Source: Constrictibacter sp. MBR-5 (GTDB lineage: Bacteria > Pseudomonadota > Alphaproteobacteria > JAJUGE01). Taken from it: a stretch of DNA of 64,000 nucleotides. Of this stretch, positions 37,001 through 45,384 are shown in pieces; position 1 is the first letter of the stretch, and each line of letters opens with the position of its first letter. The notes beneath the pieces were generated by a model that saw nothing but the letters and a program-made list of their open reading frames with translations, was not told the DNA's origin and ran no database searches. The DNA is taken from positions 155,553 through 219,552 of the forward strand of contig NZ_JBEPTK010000008.1 of NCBI RefSeq assembly GCF_040549485.1, given 5' to 3'. Both the position numbers and the translations under genes were made by a program.

Positions 37001-37326
37001 CGGCGCCGCCCGCCGACGGTCCCGCGGCCGCGTCGATCGTGTTCGGCGCCGGCGGCGCCGACCTGCCGCGCACCGCCGACGGTGATGTCGAAGAGGTTGC
37101 TCGCCGCCTCCTCCAGGATCCCGCCCTGCGTGTCCAGGTTCGGGCCTATGCCGACGGGGCCGACGACGCCAACAAGCGCCAGCTGTCGCTCTACCGGGCG
37201 CTGTCGGTGCGATCCGCCCTCATCGAAGAGGGCGTCCGCAGTACCCGCATCGCCGTCCAGGCGCTCGGCGGGAAGACCCAGATGAACCCGCGCGATCGGG
37301 TCGATCTCGTCGTCATGAGGTCTTGA
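34030..37326 (+). CDS. Large Pro/Ala-rich envelope protein with C-terminal OmpA-like domain
   Basis: A 1,098-residue protein. A signal peptide (about residues 1-38, ending DAGA-AD) precedes a glycine-rich segment RTIVIGGAAARHPGTIVIGG. Residues ~110-990 are low-complexity Pro/Ala, with short aromatic islands of the type I-x-W-[TE]-x-P (IYWTSP, IITWEPP, SITWTSPP), fourfold PAVEA repeats (about 35155-35215), and AAPTP runs (36660-36780). Residues ~1000-1098 form an OmpA-like domain (SIVFGAGGADLPRTADGDVE, then LRVQVRAYADGADDANKRQL). It probably spans the periplasm and binds the wall. It leads a MotA-like and a MotB-like gene on the same strand. Confidence 0.72.
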   Translation: MASYGSLRHLRDGMLVGCAHGALIAVACVLFATDAGAADRTIVIGGAAARHPGTIVIGGSGTSRAYDQVAGLPSGGSVQVDLGAIDGTSRIRLRPPGSTSGYAPPAARNNLALRPPSASVSAGRGPMQLAQTPPAASSGRIVLRPPLPTPRPAQDMAYRAPAGGTDADTAALNRTQLAEVAADAPLRVSIPARRPDLQPPPQRLSPPQRLPAPMSDERGPARPQFAAAPRTPESSGSDIRETGVRGQDARALNLAVLATVEASPAPARPPAPMPVSVAPAPAPIRTETNTARLADDLRPRTVAADPAPMRPAEPEPEAPLPVATIGVGVPTRQPPAPVTPHQQTAALPPDPTIAARPTIYWTSPRVDAPPPPADLPAVEAPAVEAPAVEAPAVEAAAAEERLAAAPAPEPASLPPAPIPAAPLPADEPSVGLLPSDRHRLPAPAAAAPTDTPIITWEPPAAPAEAATATAALAPLPDAPPGIVSVADRYAGRADKRHADRAAGRSEVRGNDSARSTFGDRSLRDRGFGPAGREDHPSMPGVPSADVERTPGGGLIESLMGREAGAPVAAGARLPLPTRAPLRESTFLPPQADARADDRAPEPDRIAAPALPAPQPPAGPQRRALTADEEASLAAASSERSRGRPAPYLPPVAAVPVDSVSAGPRIAPPEATEPMPREAAPSASVPSGPAPVKPSSITWTSPPQPAAPAARSATPEAEAEAAVPAPSTPAEVSALGAASGAARTSAAATEMLAPEPDRDRALATPQPVLPDRPQMAALPAPARYPALPAPPPMLALPAPAAEAPARETPATETPSTRSASVRTPSVAALPEPPAADLDLFARAGEPAPPQRRGEIASLPPAPREPAAPLPAPIAEAPVMAAPTPAAPTPAAPVMAAPVAAAPTAPAPVAAAPTPAAPPAAATAPRDYPLLPPPRRPVSADGRVSSVEPAPGQGHLELPPDFLPGLRADRGVPPSRAVASADAGVAAPRGAETAPPADGPAAASIVFGAGGADLPRTADGDVEEVARRLLQDPALRVQVRAYADGADDANKRQLSLYRALSVRSALIEEGVRSTRIAVQALGGKTQMNPRDRVDLVVMRS

Positions 37327-37363
37327 GGCCTATGGGCCATTGCCTGACCGGGGGCGCGGTCGG

Positions 37364-38500
37364 ATGACCCGCCCGACCCGCCATCTCATCCGGATGATCC
37401 TGTTTCTGGTGCTGGTAGCCGCTATCGCGGTCGCCTTCCACCAGCAGCTGGCCACGGCGTTCATGGCGAATTCCGCCATCAACGGCGTCATCGTCGCGGT
37501 CTTCTTCTTCGGCGTGATCTACGTGTTCCGCCAGGTCGGGATGCTGAACAGCGAGATCGCCTGGATGGAGATGTTCCGCCGGCGCCGGCCCGGGGTCTCC
37601 GTCCAGACGCAGCCCCGTCTTCTGGCGACCGTCGCGGCGGCATTTTCCGAGCGCGAGGGTCCGGTCCGCCTGTCGGCCATGTCGACTCGCGCCCTTCTCG
37701 ACGGCGTCAGCGCCCGCCTGGACGAATCGGGCCAGATCGCCCGCTACCTGACCGGCCTGCTGATCTTCCTAGGCCTGCTCGGCACCTTCTGGGGCCTGAT
37801 CCAGACCATCGGCGCGGTCAGCGACGTCATCGGCGGCCTGCGCGCCGGCGGTGGCGCCAACCCCGGTGTCTTCGAGGACCTGAAGGTCGGCCTGCGCGGC
37901 CCGCTCTCCGGCATGGGCACGGCCTTCAGTTCCTCGCTGTTCGGTCTCGCCGGCGCGCTCGTCCTCGGCTTCCTCGACCTGCAGGTCTCCCAGGCGCAGA
38001 ACCGCTTCTTCCAGGAGTTGGAGGAGTGGATGTCGACTATCACCCGCCACGCCTCGGGCAGCATCGCATTCGACGGCGACCATTCCGTCCCCGCCTACAT
38101 CCAGGCGCTGCTGGAGCAGACGGCCGAGAGCCTGGAAGGCCTGCAGAAGACGGTCGGCCGCGCCGAGGAGGGCCGCATGTCGGCCAACCGCAGCATGCAG
38201 TCGCTGGTCGAGCGGCTGACGCACCTGACCGACCAGATGCGCGCCGAACAGCAGCTGCTGGTCCGCATCGCCGAACAGCAGATCGAGATGCAGCCGATCA
38301 TCCGGCGCCTCGCCGAGTCCGCGACCCAGTCGGGCATGGACGAGAGCAGCCGCACCCACATCCGCAACATCGACCTCTACCTCGCGCGGCTCATCGAGGA
38401 CATCAACACCGGCCGCAGCGAGGCCGTCCAGGACGTCCGGAACGAGATCAAGCTGCTCGCCCGGACGATCGCTGCAGTTCGCGAAGACGAGCGGAGATAG
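37364..38500 (+). CDS. MotA/TolQ/ExbB-like proton-channel protein
   Basis: A 378-residue inner-membrane protein. Four helices are visible: 11-25, 40-55, 129-150 (LTGLLIFLGLLGTFWGLIQT) and 184-208 (GTAFSSSLFGLAGALVLGFL). The last two match the channel helices of TolQ/ExbB/MotA. A long cytoplasmic helical tail (residues ~210-378, rich in QQ/EE heptads) follows. The partner is the MotB-like gene ten bases downstream. It uses ATG 37364 after GGGGG; TTG 37340 is an alternative. It is not a flagellar MotA: no flagellar gene is near. Confidence 0.85.
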   Translation: MTRPTRHLIRMILFLVLVAAIAVAFHQQLATAFMANSAINGVIVAVFFFGVIYVFRQVGMLNSEIAWMEMFRRRRPGVSVQTQPRLLATVAAAFSEREGPVRLSAMSTRALLDGVSARLDESGQIARYLTGLLIFLGLLGTFWGLIQTIGAVSDVIGGLRAGGGANPGVFEDLKVGLRGPLSGMGTAFSSSLFGLAGALVLGFLDLQVSQAQNRFFQELEEWMSTITRHASGSIAFDGDHSVPAYIQALLEQTAESLEGLQKTVGRAEEGRMSANRSMQSLVERLTHLTDQMRAEQQLLVRIAEQQIEMQPIIRRLAESATQSGMDESSRTHIRNIDLYLARLIEDINTGRSEAVQDVRNEIKLLARTIAAVREDERR

Positions 38501-38509
38501 TCCGCAGGC

Positions 38510-40408
38510 ATGATCGGCTCCCGCCGAGGGCGCTCGCGCGCCGCCGCTTTCGACATCTGGCCCGGGTTCGTCGATGCCCTGGCCAGCCTGTTGATGGTCG
38601 TCATCTTCCTGCTGATGGTCTTCGTCGTCGCCCAGGTCTTCCTCAGCGAGGCGCTCACGGGACGCGACGAACAGCTTGCCCGGCTGAACAAGCAGCTCAC
38701 CGAGCTCAGCGACATGCTGGCGCTGGAACGCCAGTCGAACAACGAGTTCCGCCAGACGGTCCAACAGCTCTCCCAGGAGGTGCAGACCACCGCCGCCGCC
38801 CGCGACGAGCTCCAGGAGCGGCTGAACGCCGCCATGGCGCAGGTGGAGTCGGCCACCGCCGCGGGCGACGCCCTGCGCACCCAACTCGCCGAGGCGACCC
38901 GCACGGCCGACGCCGACCGCGAGAAAATCGCCCTCCAGGTGGCGCAGCTCGAAGCGCTCCAGGCGCAGATCGCCGCCCTCACCAAGACCCGCGACGACCT
39001 GGAGACGCAGCTTGCCAGCGCGCGGCAGGACGCGTCGCAGGTCAGCGAGACGCTGACCAAAGAGCAGGCCGCACGCGCCGCCGCCGGCGAAGAGGTCACC
39101 CGGCTCCAGGCCGATCTGGCGCGCGCCCTCGCCACCCTGGAGGCCAACAAGGCCACCATCGAGCGCCAGCAGGCGGACCTCGCCGACGCCGGCCAGACGA
39201 CCAAGGCCGACCGGGAGACGATCGCGACCCAGACCGACGACCTGCGCCGCCTGCGCGAGTCGATCGAGGGCCTGACCGCGGCGCGCCGCACGCTGGAGGA
39301 CGAACTGGTCAAGGTCCGGCGCGAGCTCGAGGCGCGCGTTGCCGCCCTCCAGGCGGAGCGCGACGAACTCGCCCGCACGCTCGGCGCGGCAAAGGAGACG
39401 TCCCAGGCCGAGCAGGAGCGGCTGCGCGGCGAACTATCCCGGGCGCAGTCCGAGCAGGAGACCCTGCGCACCACGCTGACCGACGTCCAGGGCCGCGAGG
39501 CGACCCTGCGCACCTCGCTCGAAAAGGCCCAGGCCGAACTCGAGCGGCTGCGGGCGGAGCTCGAGGCCGCCAAGTCGTCGGCCGCCGACCAGACGCGGCG
39601 CCTCGCCGAGGACCGCGCGACCCTCGACACCCAGCTGGCCGAGATCGCGCGCCTGAACGAGGTCGTCGTCGCCGTGCGGCAGGCGCGCGAGAAGCTCGAA
39701 GCCGAGCTGGAAGCCGAGCGCGAGAAGATGCGCCAAGCCGGCGCGCGGCTCGCCCAGGAACAGGAATCCTCTACCGCCTCGCGTCGCGAGGTGGAGCAGT
39801 TGAGCCGCCAGATCGCCGCGCTGCGCGAGGAGATCGGCCGCCTCAACGCCGCTCTCGGCGCCGCCGAAGCCGACGCGAAGGCGAAGGACGCGCAGATCGT
39901 CGACCTCGGCACGCGCCTCAACCGGGCCCTCGCCTCGAAGGTCGAGGAACTGGCGCGCTACCGCTCCGAATTCTTCGGCCGCCTGCGCGAGGTCGTCGGC
40001 AACCGCTCCGACATCCGCATCGTCGGCGACCGTTTCGTCTTCCAGTCGGAGGTGCTGTTCCCCTCCGGCTCGGCCACCCTGGCCGACGCGGGCCGTCAAC
40101 AGATCGCCCAGCTCGCCGACACGCTGAAGGGCCTGATGGCCCAGATTCCCGACGGCATCGATTGGGTGCTGCGCGTCGACGGGCACACCGACCGGGTGCC
40201 GGTCAACCCCGGCTCGCGCTTCTCATCGAACTGGGAGCTGTCCCAGGCGCGCGCGCTCGCCGTCGTCACGCAGCTGATCGACGAGGGCATCCCCCCGAAC
40301 CGCCTCGTCGCCGCCGCCTTCGGCGAATACCAACCCATCGACCAGGGCGACGATGAGATCAGCTACCGCCGCAACCGCCGCATCGAGTTCAAGCTGACCG
40401 AGCGCTAG
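38510..40408 (+). CDS. MotB/TolR-like protein with long coiled coil and OmpA peptidoglycan-binding domain
   Basis: A 632-residue protein. A single helix FVDALASLLMVVIFLLMVFV (residues ~20-39) carries the expected proton-binding aspartate D22. Residues ~55-490 are a long alpha-helical coiled coil full of heptads (for example LARLNKQLTELSDMLALERQ). The C-terminal OmpA domain (residues ~510-632) has FVFQSEVLFPSGSATLADAG, RVDGHTDRVPVN and the helix WELSQARALAVVTQLI. It pairs with the MotA/TolQ-like protein and would reach the wall across a 400-residue stalk, far longer than MotB. It ends the cluster. Confidence 0.87.
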   Translation: MIGSRRGRSRAAAFDIWPGFVDALASLLMVVIFLLMVFVVAQVFLSEALTGRDEQLARLNKQLTELSDMLALERQSNNEFRQTVQQLSQEVQTTAAARDELQERLNAAMAQVESATAAGDALRTQLAEATRTADADREKIALQVAQLEALQAQIAALTKTRDDLETQLASARQDASQVSETLTKEQAARAAAGEEVTRLQADLARALATLEANKATIERQQADLADAGQTTKADRETIATQTDDLRRLRESIEGLTAARRTLEDELVKVRRELEARVAALQAERDELARTLGAAKETSQAEQERLRGELSRAQSEQETLRTTLTDVQGREATLRTSLEKAQAELERLRAELEAAKSSAADQTRRLAEDRATLDTQLAEIARLNEVVVAVRQAREKLEAELEAEREKMRQAGARLAQEQESSTASRREVEQLSRQIAALREEIGRLNAALGAAEADAKAKDAQIVDLGTRLNRALASKVEELARYRSEFFGRLREVVGNRSDIRIVGDRFVFQSEVLFPSGSATLADAGRQQIAQLADTLKGLMAQIPDGIDWVLRVDGHTDRVPVNPGSRFSSNWELSQARALAVVTQLIDEGIPPNRLVAAAFGEYQPIDQGDDEISYRRNRRIEFKLTER

Positions 40409-40535
40409 GCGCCCGTTGGGCGAATGGACGCGCCCCGTTGGGCGGCGGGCAACCTTTCGAACGCCACCCGGTTTCCCCGCGGCCCGTCCCCGTGACATTC
40501 TTGCCGGCAAAACACCGCGCGAGGGAACGTCAGCC

Positions 40536-41741
40536 ATGTCCGATCCGTCCATGCCGCTCGCCGGGATCCGCGTGCTCGACCTGTCGCGGGTCCTCGCGGG
40601 GCCGATCTGCACGATGATCCTCGCCGACCTCGGTGCCGAGATCATCAAGGTCGAGAACCCCGACGGCGGCGACGAGACGCGCGGCATGAAGCCGCCCGAG
40701 GCCGGCGGCGAGGCGCATTTCTATCTCGGCGTGAACCGTACCAAGAAGAGCGTCGCCATCGACATCTCGACGCCCGAGGGCCGCGAGCTGATCCACAAGC
40801 TGGCCGCGGAATGCGACGTACTGGTCGAGAACTACCGCAAGGGCGTGATGGCGAAGCACGGCCTCGACTGGGAGGCGATGAGGGACCGCCACCCGCACCT
40901 CGTCTACTGCTCGATCTCCGCCTATGGCCGCGAGAGCCCGCTCGCCGACCTGCCCGGCTTCGACCCCATCATCCAGGCGGAGTCCGGCATGATGTCCCTG
41001 AACGGCGAGCCCGACGGCGAGCCGATGCGCCACGCGCTCGCCATCGTCGACACGATGACCGGCTACTATTCGACCATCGGCGTCATGGCCGCGATCATGA
41101 CGCAGAAGGAGACCGGCCGCGGCCAGTTCGTCGACGTTGCCCTGTTCGACGTGGCGCTCAACACGCTGACCAATGTCGGCATGTATTACTTCACCTCGGG
41201 CAAGGTGCCGGAGCGGCGCGGCAACGGCCATCCGACCTCGGTGCCGAACGGCCTGTTCCAGGCGTCCGACGGCCCCTTCTACATAGCACTCGCCAACCAG
41301 CGCCTGTGGAAGCGCTTCTGCGAGGGCGTCATCGACCGGCCCGACATGGTCGACGACCCGCGCTACCGCACGCTCAGCGACCGCATCGCCCGCCGCGACG
41401 AGATCACCGCCTTCCTGCGCGACCTGTTCGCCACCCGCACCCGCGCGGAATGGCTCGCACGCTTCAACAAGGCGGGCGTGCCGGGCGGCGCCGTCCGCAC
41501 CGTCGACCAGGCGCTGGAATCGCCGGAGGCCGCCGCCCGCGACATGGTCCGCACCGTCGCCCACCCGACCGCCGGCAGCATCCGCATGGTCGGATCGCCC
41601 CTGAAACTCTCCGCCACCCCCGTCACCGAACCGGTCGCCCCGCCCCTCCTTGGCCAGCATACCGACGAGGTCCTTGCCGAACTGCTCCACCTCGACGCCG
41701 ACGCCCTCGCCACCCTCCGCAAGGCGGGCGCGATCGGATAA
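40536..41741 (+). CDS. Class III (CaiB/BaiF) CoA-transferase, copy A
   Basis: A 401-residue family III CoA-transferase. N-terminal signature IRVLDLSRVLAGPICTMILA; the catalytic aspartate is in HALAIVDTMTGYY (D172); C-terminal motif PPLLGQHTDEVL. It moves CoA between carboxylic acids such as formate/oxalate, carnitine, succinate or malate-type acids. GAGGGA precedes ATG 40536. A related but distinct paralogue follows at 41943, separated by a palindromic repeat, and together they may form an alpha/beta pair or act on different acids. Confidence 0.92.
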   Translation: MSDPSMPLAGIRVLDLSRVLAGPICTMILADLGAEIIKVENPDGGDETRGMKPPEAGGEAHFYLGVNRTKKSVAIDISTPEGRELIHKLAAECDVLVENYRKGVMAKHGLDWEAMRDRHPHLVYCSISAYGRESPLADLPGFDPIIQAESGMMSLNGEPDGEPMRHALAIVDTMTGYYSTIGVMAAIMTQKETGRGQFVDVALFDVALNTLTNVGMYYFTSGKVPERRGNGHPTSVPNGLFQASDGPFYIALANQRLWKRFCEGVIDRPDMVDDPRYRTLSDRIARRDEITAFLRDLFATRTRAEWLARFNKAGVPGGAVRTVDQALESPEAAARDMVRTVAHPTAGSIRMVGSPLKLSATPVTEPVAPPLLGQHTDEVLAELLHLDADALATLRKAGAIG

Positions 41742-41764
41742 GGCCCGTCCCACCTTCCTCCGTC

Positions 41765-41846
41765 TCATTGCGAGGCGCGCAGCGCCGAAGCAATCCAGGG
41801 CAAGCGCTCGGGCCACCGAGGGATTGCTTCGCTCCGCTAGCAATGA
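41765..41846. repeat. 82-bp palindromic dispersed repeat
   Basis: The left arm TCATTGCGAGG...GAAGCAATCC (41765-41796) and right arm GGATTGCTTCGCTCCGCTAG then CAATGA (41821-41846) pair. A partial copy occurs at 2000-2054. It sits between the two CoA-transferase genes, within a 201-base gap that otherwise holds only the ribosome site and leader of the second gene. It may fold in the transcript. Confidence 0.85.
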
Positions 41847-41942
41847 CGGGACCTGGAGTATGGAATCGCCCCCCGTCGCACTTTCCCGCCCGCAATGCTA
41901 AGCCAAGAGCCAAGCAGCACCCATTTCCCATAGGCTACCCCC

Positions 41943-43166
41943 GTGACCGACCCCGCCACCTCCCCCGCCGCGACCGCTCCCCTCGCCGGCGTGCGCGTGC
42001 TCGATTTCAGCCGTGTCCTCGCCGGTCCCTTCTGCACACTGCAGCTCGCCGACCTCGGCGCCGAGGTCATCAAGCTGGAGAATCCGGACGGCGGCGACGA
42101 CACGCGCCAGTTCAAGCCGCCGGAGGCCGGCGGCGAGGCGCACTACTATCTCGCCATGAACCGCAGCAAGCGCAGCGTCGCCCTCGACATCCGCAAGCCC
42201 GAGGCGCAGGAGATCGTGCACGGCCTCGCGGCCAAGTGCGACGTACTGATCCAGAACTACCGGGTCGGCGTGATGGAGCGCGTCGGCTTCGGCTGGGAAA
42301 CGATGCGCGAGCGCCATCCGCACCTGATCTACTGCTCGATCTCGGCCTACGGTGTCACCAGCCCCTGGGCGAAGCGACCGGGCTTCGACCCCGTTCTCCA
42401 GGCCGAATCCGGCATCATGTCCTACACCGGTCACCCGGAGGGGCCGCCGACACGCCACCCGCTCGCCATCATCGACACCTTCACCGCGATGTATGCCACC
42501 TCGGCCATTCTCGCCGCCTACATCGCGCGCCTGCGCACCGGCAAGGGGCAGTTCATCGACCTGGCACTGATGGACACCGCTGTCGCCGTGCAGACCAACG
42601 CCGCGCAGAGCTACCTCGTCTCCGGCCAGGACCCCGTACGCATGGGCAACAGCCACCCGGCCGCCGTGCCGGTCGGCCTGTTCGAGACGCAGACCGGCCC
42701 CTTCTACATGGCCGTCGGCACGCAGAAGCTGTTCGCCCTGGTCTGCGAGAAGGTGCTGGAGCGGCCCGACCTCCTGACCGACCCGCGCTTCGCCACCAAC
42801 AGTGCCCGGCAGGCCAACCGCGACGCCGTCTTCGGCCTGCTGAACGAAACCTTCGCGGCGAATACGCGGGAGTACTGGCTGGACCGCATGGTCGCCGCCG
42901 GCGTCCCGGCCGGCGCCGTCCGCAGCGTCTCCGAGGCCATGGAATCCCCGGAGGTCGCCGCCCGCGGCATGGTCACCACGGTCGACCATCCCACCGCCGG
43001 CCCGCTCCGCCTGCTGGGATCGCCCTACCACTTCTCCGACACGCCGACCGCCACCCCGGAAGCCCCGCCCCTCCTCGGCCAGCACACCGAACAGGTCCTC
43101 CGCGACCTCCTCGGCGCGGACGACGCGATGCTCGGCCGCTGGCGTACCGGCGGCGCGATTCCGTGA
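41943..43166 (+). CDS. Class III (CaiB/BaiF) CoA-transferase, copy B
   Basis: A 407-residue paralogue of the upstream CoA-transferase. It has VRVLDFSRVLAGPFCTLQLA, catalytic aspartate in LAIIDTFTAMYA (D178) and PPLLGQHTEQVLRDL near the end. By eye it is well over half identical to copy A, which suggests a tandem duplication followed by divergence. The start is GTG 41943 (VTDPATSPAATA). Substrate unknown; the neighbouring CitE-like and MaoC genes suggest dicarboxylic acyl-CoA chemistry. Confidence 0.92.
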   Translation: MTDPATSPAATAPLAGVRVLDFSRVLAGPFCTLQLADLGAEVIKLENPDGGDDTRQFKPPEAGGEAHYYLAMNRSKRSVALDIRKPEAQEIVHGLAAKCDVLIQNYRVGVMERVGFGWETMRERHPHLIYCSISAYGVTSPWAKRPGFDPVLQAESGIMSYTGHPEGPPTRHPLAIIDTFTAMYATSAILAAYIARLRTGKGQFIDLALMDTAVAVQTNAAQSYLVSGQDPVRMGNSHPAAVPVGLFETQTGPFYMAVGTQKLFALVCEKVLERPDLLTDPRFATNSARQANRDAVFGLLNETFAANTREYWLDRMVAAGVPAGAVRSVSEAMESPEVAARGMVTTVDHPTAGPLRLLGSPYHFSDTPTATPEAPPLLGQHTEQVLRDLLGADDAMLGRWRTGGAIP

Positions 43167-43200
43167 TCTTGATCGGCTTCGGACGGCGACCGCGACGCCC

Positions 43201-43236
43201 TTGTTGCGTATGCAGCTTTGTGCATATTGAATACAG
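43201..43236 (+). promoter_or_regulatory. Candidate promoter and operator of the toxin-antitoxin operon
   Basis: A possible -35 TTGTTG (43201-43206) and -10 TATTGA (43225-43230) are 18 bases apart. Between them lies a perfect inverted repeat TATGCA (43209-43214) / TGCATA (43221-43226). Ribbon-helix-helix antitoxins repress their own promoters through such palindromes. The local AT-richness contrasts with surrounding DNA. It was identified by eye only. Confidence 0.45.
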
Positions 43237-43253
43237 GGCAACCGGAGGCAGCC

Positions 43254-43511
43254 ATGGCCACGCGCACGACGACCCTGACGGTGCGCCTCGGCGGAGCGCT
43301 GAGCGATTTCGTCGCCGCCAACGTGGGCAACGACGGCTCCTATGAGAATGTCAGCGAGTACATCCGCGACCTGATCCGCCGCGACAAGGAGCGGCATGAG
43401 CAAGAGGCGTTCGAGCGGCTCAAAGCCGAACTGAACCGCGCCTTCGCCGCGCCGGAATCGTCCTACACCCACCTCAGCGCGGCCGACATCATCGCCCGGA
43501 ACCGGAACTGA
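43254..43511 (+). CDS. parD: ParD-type ribbon-helix-helix antitoxin
   Basis: An 85-residue protein. The N-terminal strand-helix-helix (TTLTVRLGGALSDFVAAN, then YENVSEYIRDLIRRDKER) matches ParD/CopG antitoxins; the C-terminal part (ERLKAELNRAFAAPESSYTH) is the toxin-binding tail. GGAGG precedes ATG 43254 by six bases. It lies four bases upstream of a ParE-type toxin gene in the standard antitoxin-first order. Confidence 0.88.
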   Translation: MATRTTTLTVRLGGALSDFVAANVGNDGSYENVSEYIRDLIRRDKERHEQEAFERLKAELNRAFAAPESSYTHLSAADIIARNRN

Positions 43512-43515
43512 CGCG

Positions 43516-43866
43516 GTGGCCAGAGGTCGCGTCCAGGAAGCCGCTTCCATCCAATTGGACGAGATCTACCGCTACACCCGGGACCGATGGGGCGCCGAAC
43601 AGGCCGAGCGCTACGTCACCGGCCTCTTCGCCGCCTTCGATAGAATCCACACCCGAGGGATCGCGTCGAAGCCCGTCCCCGCCGAATTCGGCGTCGACGG
43701 CTTCTTCTTCCGTTACGAGCGTCATGTGGTCTATTGGCGGCGTCTGTCGAACGGCGACGTCGGCATCGTCGCCGTCCTGCACGAGCGCATGCACCAAATG
43801 GACCGTTTCCGCGACGCGTTCGGGCCGGGGCGACCGTCCGGCCCCGACGAGAACGACGGCCACTGA
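43516..43866 (+). CDS. parE: ParE-type toxin (RelE/ParE superfamily)
   Basis: A 116-residue protein starting at GTG 43516. It has the ParE helix pair AASIQLDEIYRYTRDRWGAE and the beta-sheet core FGVDGFFFRYERHVVYWRRL, then VGIVAVLHERMHQMDR. ParE toxins poison DNA gyrase; some relatives cut mRNA at the ribosome, and the sequence alone does not separate these. Its C-terminus is extended by ~20 Pro/Gly/Asp-rich residues. The antitoxin is directly upstream. Confidence 0.85.
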   Translation: MARGRVQEAASIQLDEIYRYTRDRWGAEQAERYVTGLFAAFDRIHTRGIASKPVPAEFGVDGFFFRYERHVVYWRRLSNGDVGIVAVLHERMHQMDRFRDAFGPGRPSGPDENDGH

Positions 43867-43870
43867 GCGC

Positions 43871-44752
43871 CTACCGCCCCGCGAACTTCTCCGCCGTCGC
43901 CAGCACGTGCCGCGCCTGCTTCAGGTGGGGCATGTCGAGCATCTTGCCGTCCATCCCGACCGTGCCGGTGGTCGCGTTGGCGAACGCCTCGACCACCCGC
44001 TTCGCATAGGCGACCTCGGCTTCGTCCGGCGTGAAGGCGCGGTTGATCGGCTCGACCTGATCCGGGTGGATGGCGATCTTGCCGGTGAAGCCCACCTTGC
44101 GCGCCTGCAGCGCCTCGGCCTCCAGGCCGGGCGTGTCGCGGAAGTTGGCGAGCAGCGTGTCGACCGGCTCGACGCCCGCCGCGCGCGCGCCGGCGAGGCA
44201 CAGGGTGCGCGCCAGCTTGTACGGCCCCTCATACTCGCCGTCGGGCGTGCGGTTGGTCGTCGCGAACAGCGCCGCCGCCAGATCCTCCGCCCCCCAGGTC
44301 AAGCCGTAGATGCGCGGGCTGGACCCGGCATAGGAATCCAGGTGGAACAGGCTCTTCGCGGTCTCCGTCGCGACGACCAGGATCTGCGTCCGGCCGATCT
44401 CGATGCCCTCGCGCGCCTCGAGCGCCGAGAGATAGTGGCAGAGCTTCACCACGGCGCTGCCGTCGTCGGTCTTCGGCAGCACGATGCCGTCGGGCGCGCC
44501 CGCCATCACGCCGGCGAGGTCCGGCAGCGACAGCTTCGTATCGAGCGGGTTCACCCGTACCCAGAGCTGCTGGCGCGACCGGTCGGGGTGCGCCTTCAGA
44601 TGCTCGCACACCATGGCGCGCGCCGTCGGCAGCCGCTCCTGCGCCACCGCATCCTCCAGGTCGAGGATCAGCGCGTCGGCCGGGCCGCCGGTCACCTTGG
44701 CGATCTTGCGTTCGCTATCGCCCGGCACGAACAGGAAGGATCGGATGGTCAT
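43871..44752 (-). CDS. CitE/HpcH-family C-C lyase or malyl-CoA thioesterase-like protein
   Basis: A 293-residue TIM-barrel protein of the citrate lyase beta/HpcH family. N-terminal [20 protein letters not shown], metal and substrate residues in LILDLEDAV and [15 protein letters not shown], and [14 protein letters not shown] with C-terminal [20 protein letters not shown]. Family members cleave malyl-CoA, citramalyl-CoA or related thioesters. Its ATG overlaps the TGA of the upstream MaoC gene (four bases), so the two form a transcriptional pair. A methylmalyl/mesaconyl-type pathway is an inference. Confidence 0.85.
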   Translation of the reverse strand: MTIRSFLFVPGDSERKIAKVTGGPADALILDLEDAVAQERLPTARAMVCEHLKAHPDRSRQQLWVRVNPLDTKLSLPDLAGVMAGAPDGIVLPKTDDGSAVVKLCHYLSALEAREGIEIGRTQILVVATETAKSLFHLDSYAGSSPRIYGLTWGAEDLAAALFATTNRTPDGEYEGPYKLARTLCLAGARAAGVEPVDTLLANFRDTPGLEAEALQARKVGFTGKIAIHPDQVEPINRAFTPDEAEVAYAKRVVEAFANATTGTVGMDGKMLDMPHLKQARHVLATAEKFAGR

Positions 44753-45204
44753 GCCGTCGGCCTCTTCTTCATCAGGCCCGAGCGCTTGCAGTAGGCGACC
44801 TCCTCGCCGCGCTGGTTGAAGGCGCGATGCTCGAACAGGACGATGCCCGCGTCGGCGCGCGATTTGCTCTCGCGCTTCTCGGCGATCGTCGTCGTGCAGC
44901 GCAGCGTGTCGCCGTGGAACACGGGCTTCGGAAAGCGGCAGTCGGTCATGCCGAGGTTGGCGACCGTGGTGCCCAGCGTCGTGTCGCCCACCGACACGCC
45001 GATCATCAGGCCCAGCGTGAACAGGCTGTTCACCAGCCGCTGGCCGAACTCGGTGCCCTTGGAGAACTCCTCGTCGAGATGCAGCGGCTGCGGATTATGG
45101 GTCAGCGCGCTGAACAGCACGTTGTCCATCTCGGTCACGGTACGGGTGATCGGGTGCTCGAACACCTGGCCGATCTCGAAATCCTCGAAATAGAGCCCTG
45201 CCAT
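44749..45204 (-). CDS. MaoC-like hotdog hydratase
   Basis: A 151-residue protein starting [20 protein letters not shown], with catalytic motif region [20 protein letters not shown] (Asn/His-Asp dyad) and [20 protein letters not shown]. MaoC enzymes add water to enoyl-CoA; mesaconyl-CoA hydratase is a close functional candidate given the CitE-like neighbour. AGGAGG (complement) precedes ATG 45204. It overlaps the next gene by four bases. Confidence 0.87.
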   Translation of the reverse strand: MAGLYFEDFEIGQVFEHPITRTVTEMDNVLFSALTHNPQPLHLDEEFSKGTEFGQRLVNSLFTLGLMIGVSVGDTTLGTTVANLGMTDCRFPKPVFHGDTLRCTTTIAEKRESKSRADAGIVLFEHRAFNQRGEEVAYCKRSGLMKKRPTA

Positions 45205-45384
45205 GGGATGCGCTTCCTCCTGATGCCGCCCGCTGCGGGCCGGCCGACCGCGACTGGACGGCACCGCCGCCCGACGAATTGGCCGCAGTATCGGCACGAG
45301 CCGCGCAGGGGTTCAAGGGGCGGACGAAAGCGGGCGTGGGCTCTTCACCGACCGTGGGAGTCGAGGGAAATACCGCCCGCCCTC

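Noticed and set aside
34030..40408. Zorya-type defence system
   Set aside because: Only the stator-like pair is present. The helicase or nuclease partners that define Zorya are missing, and the third gene is a large wall-binding protein.
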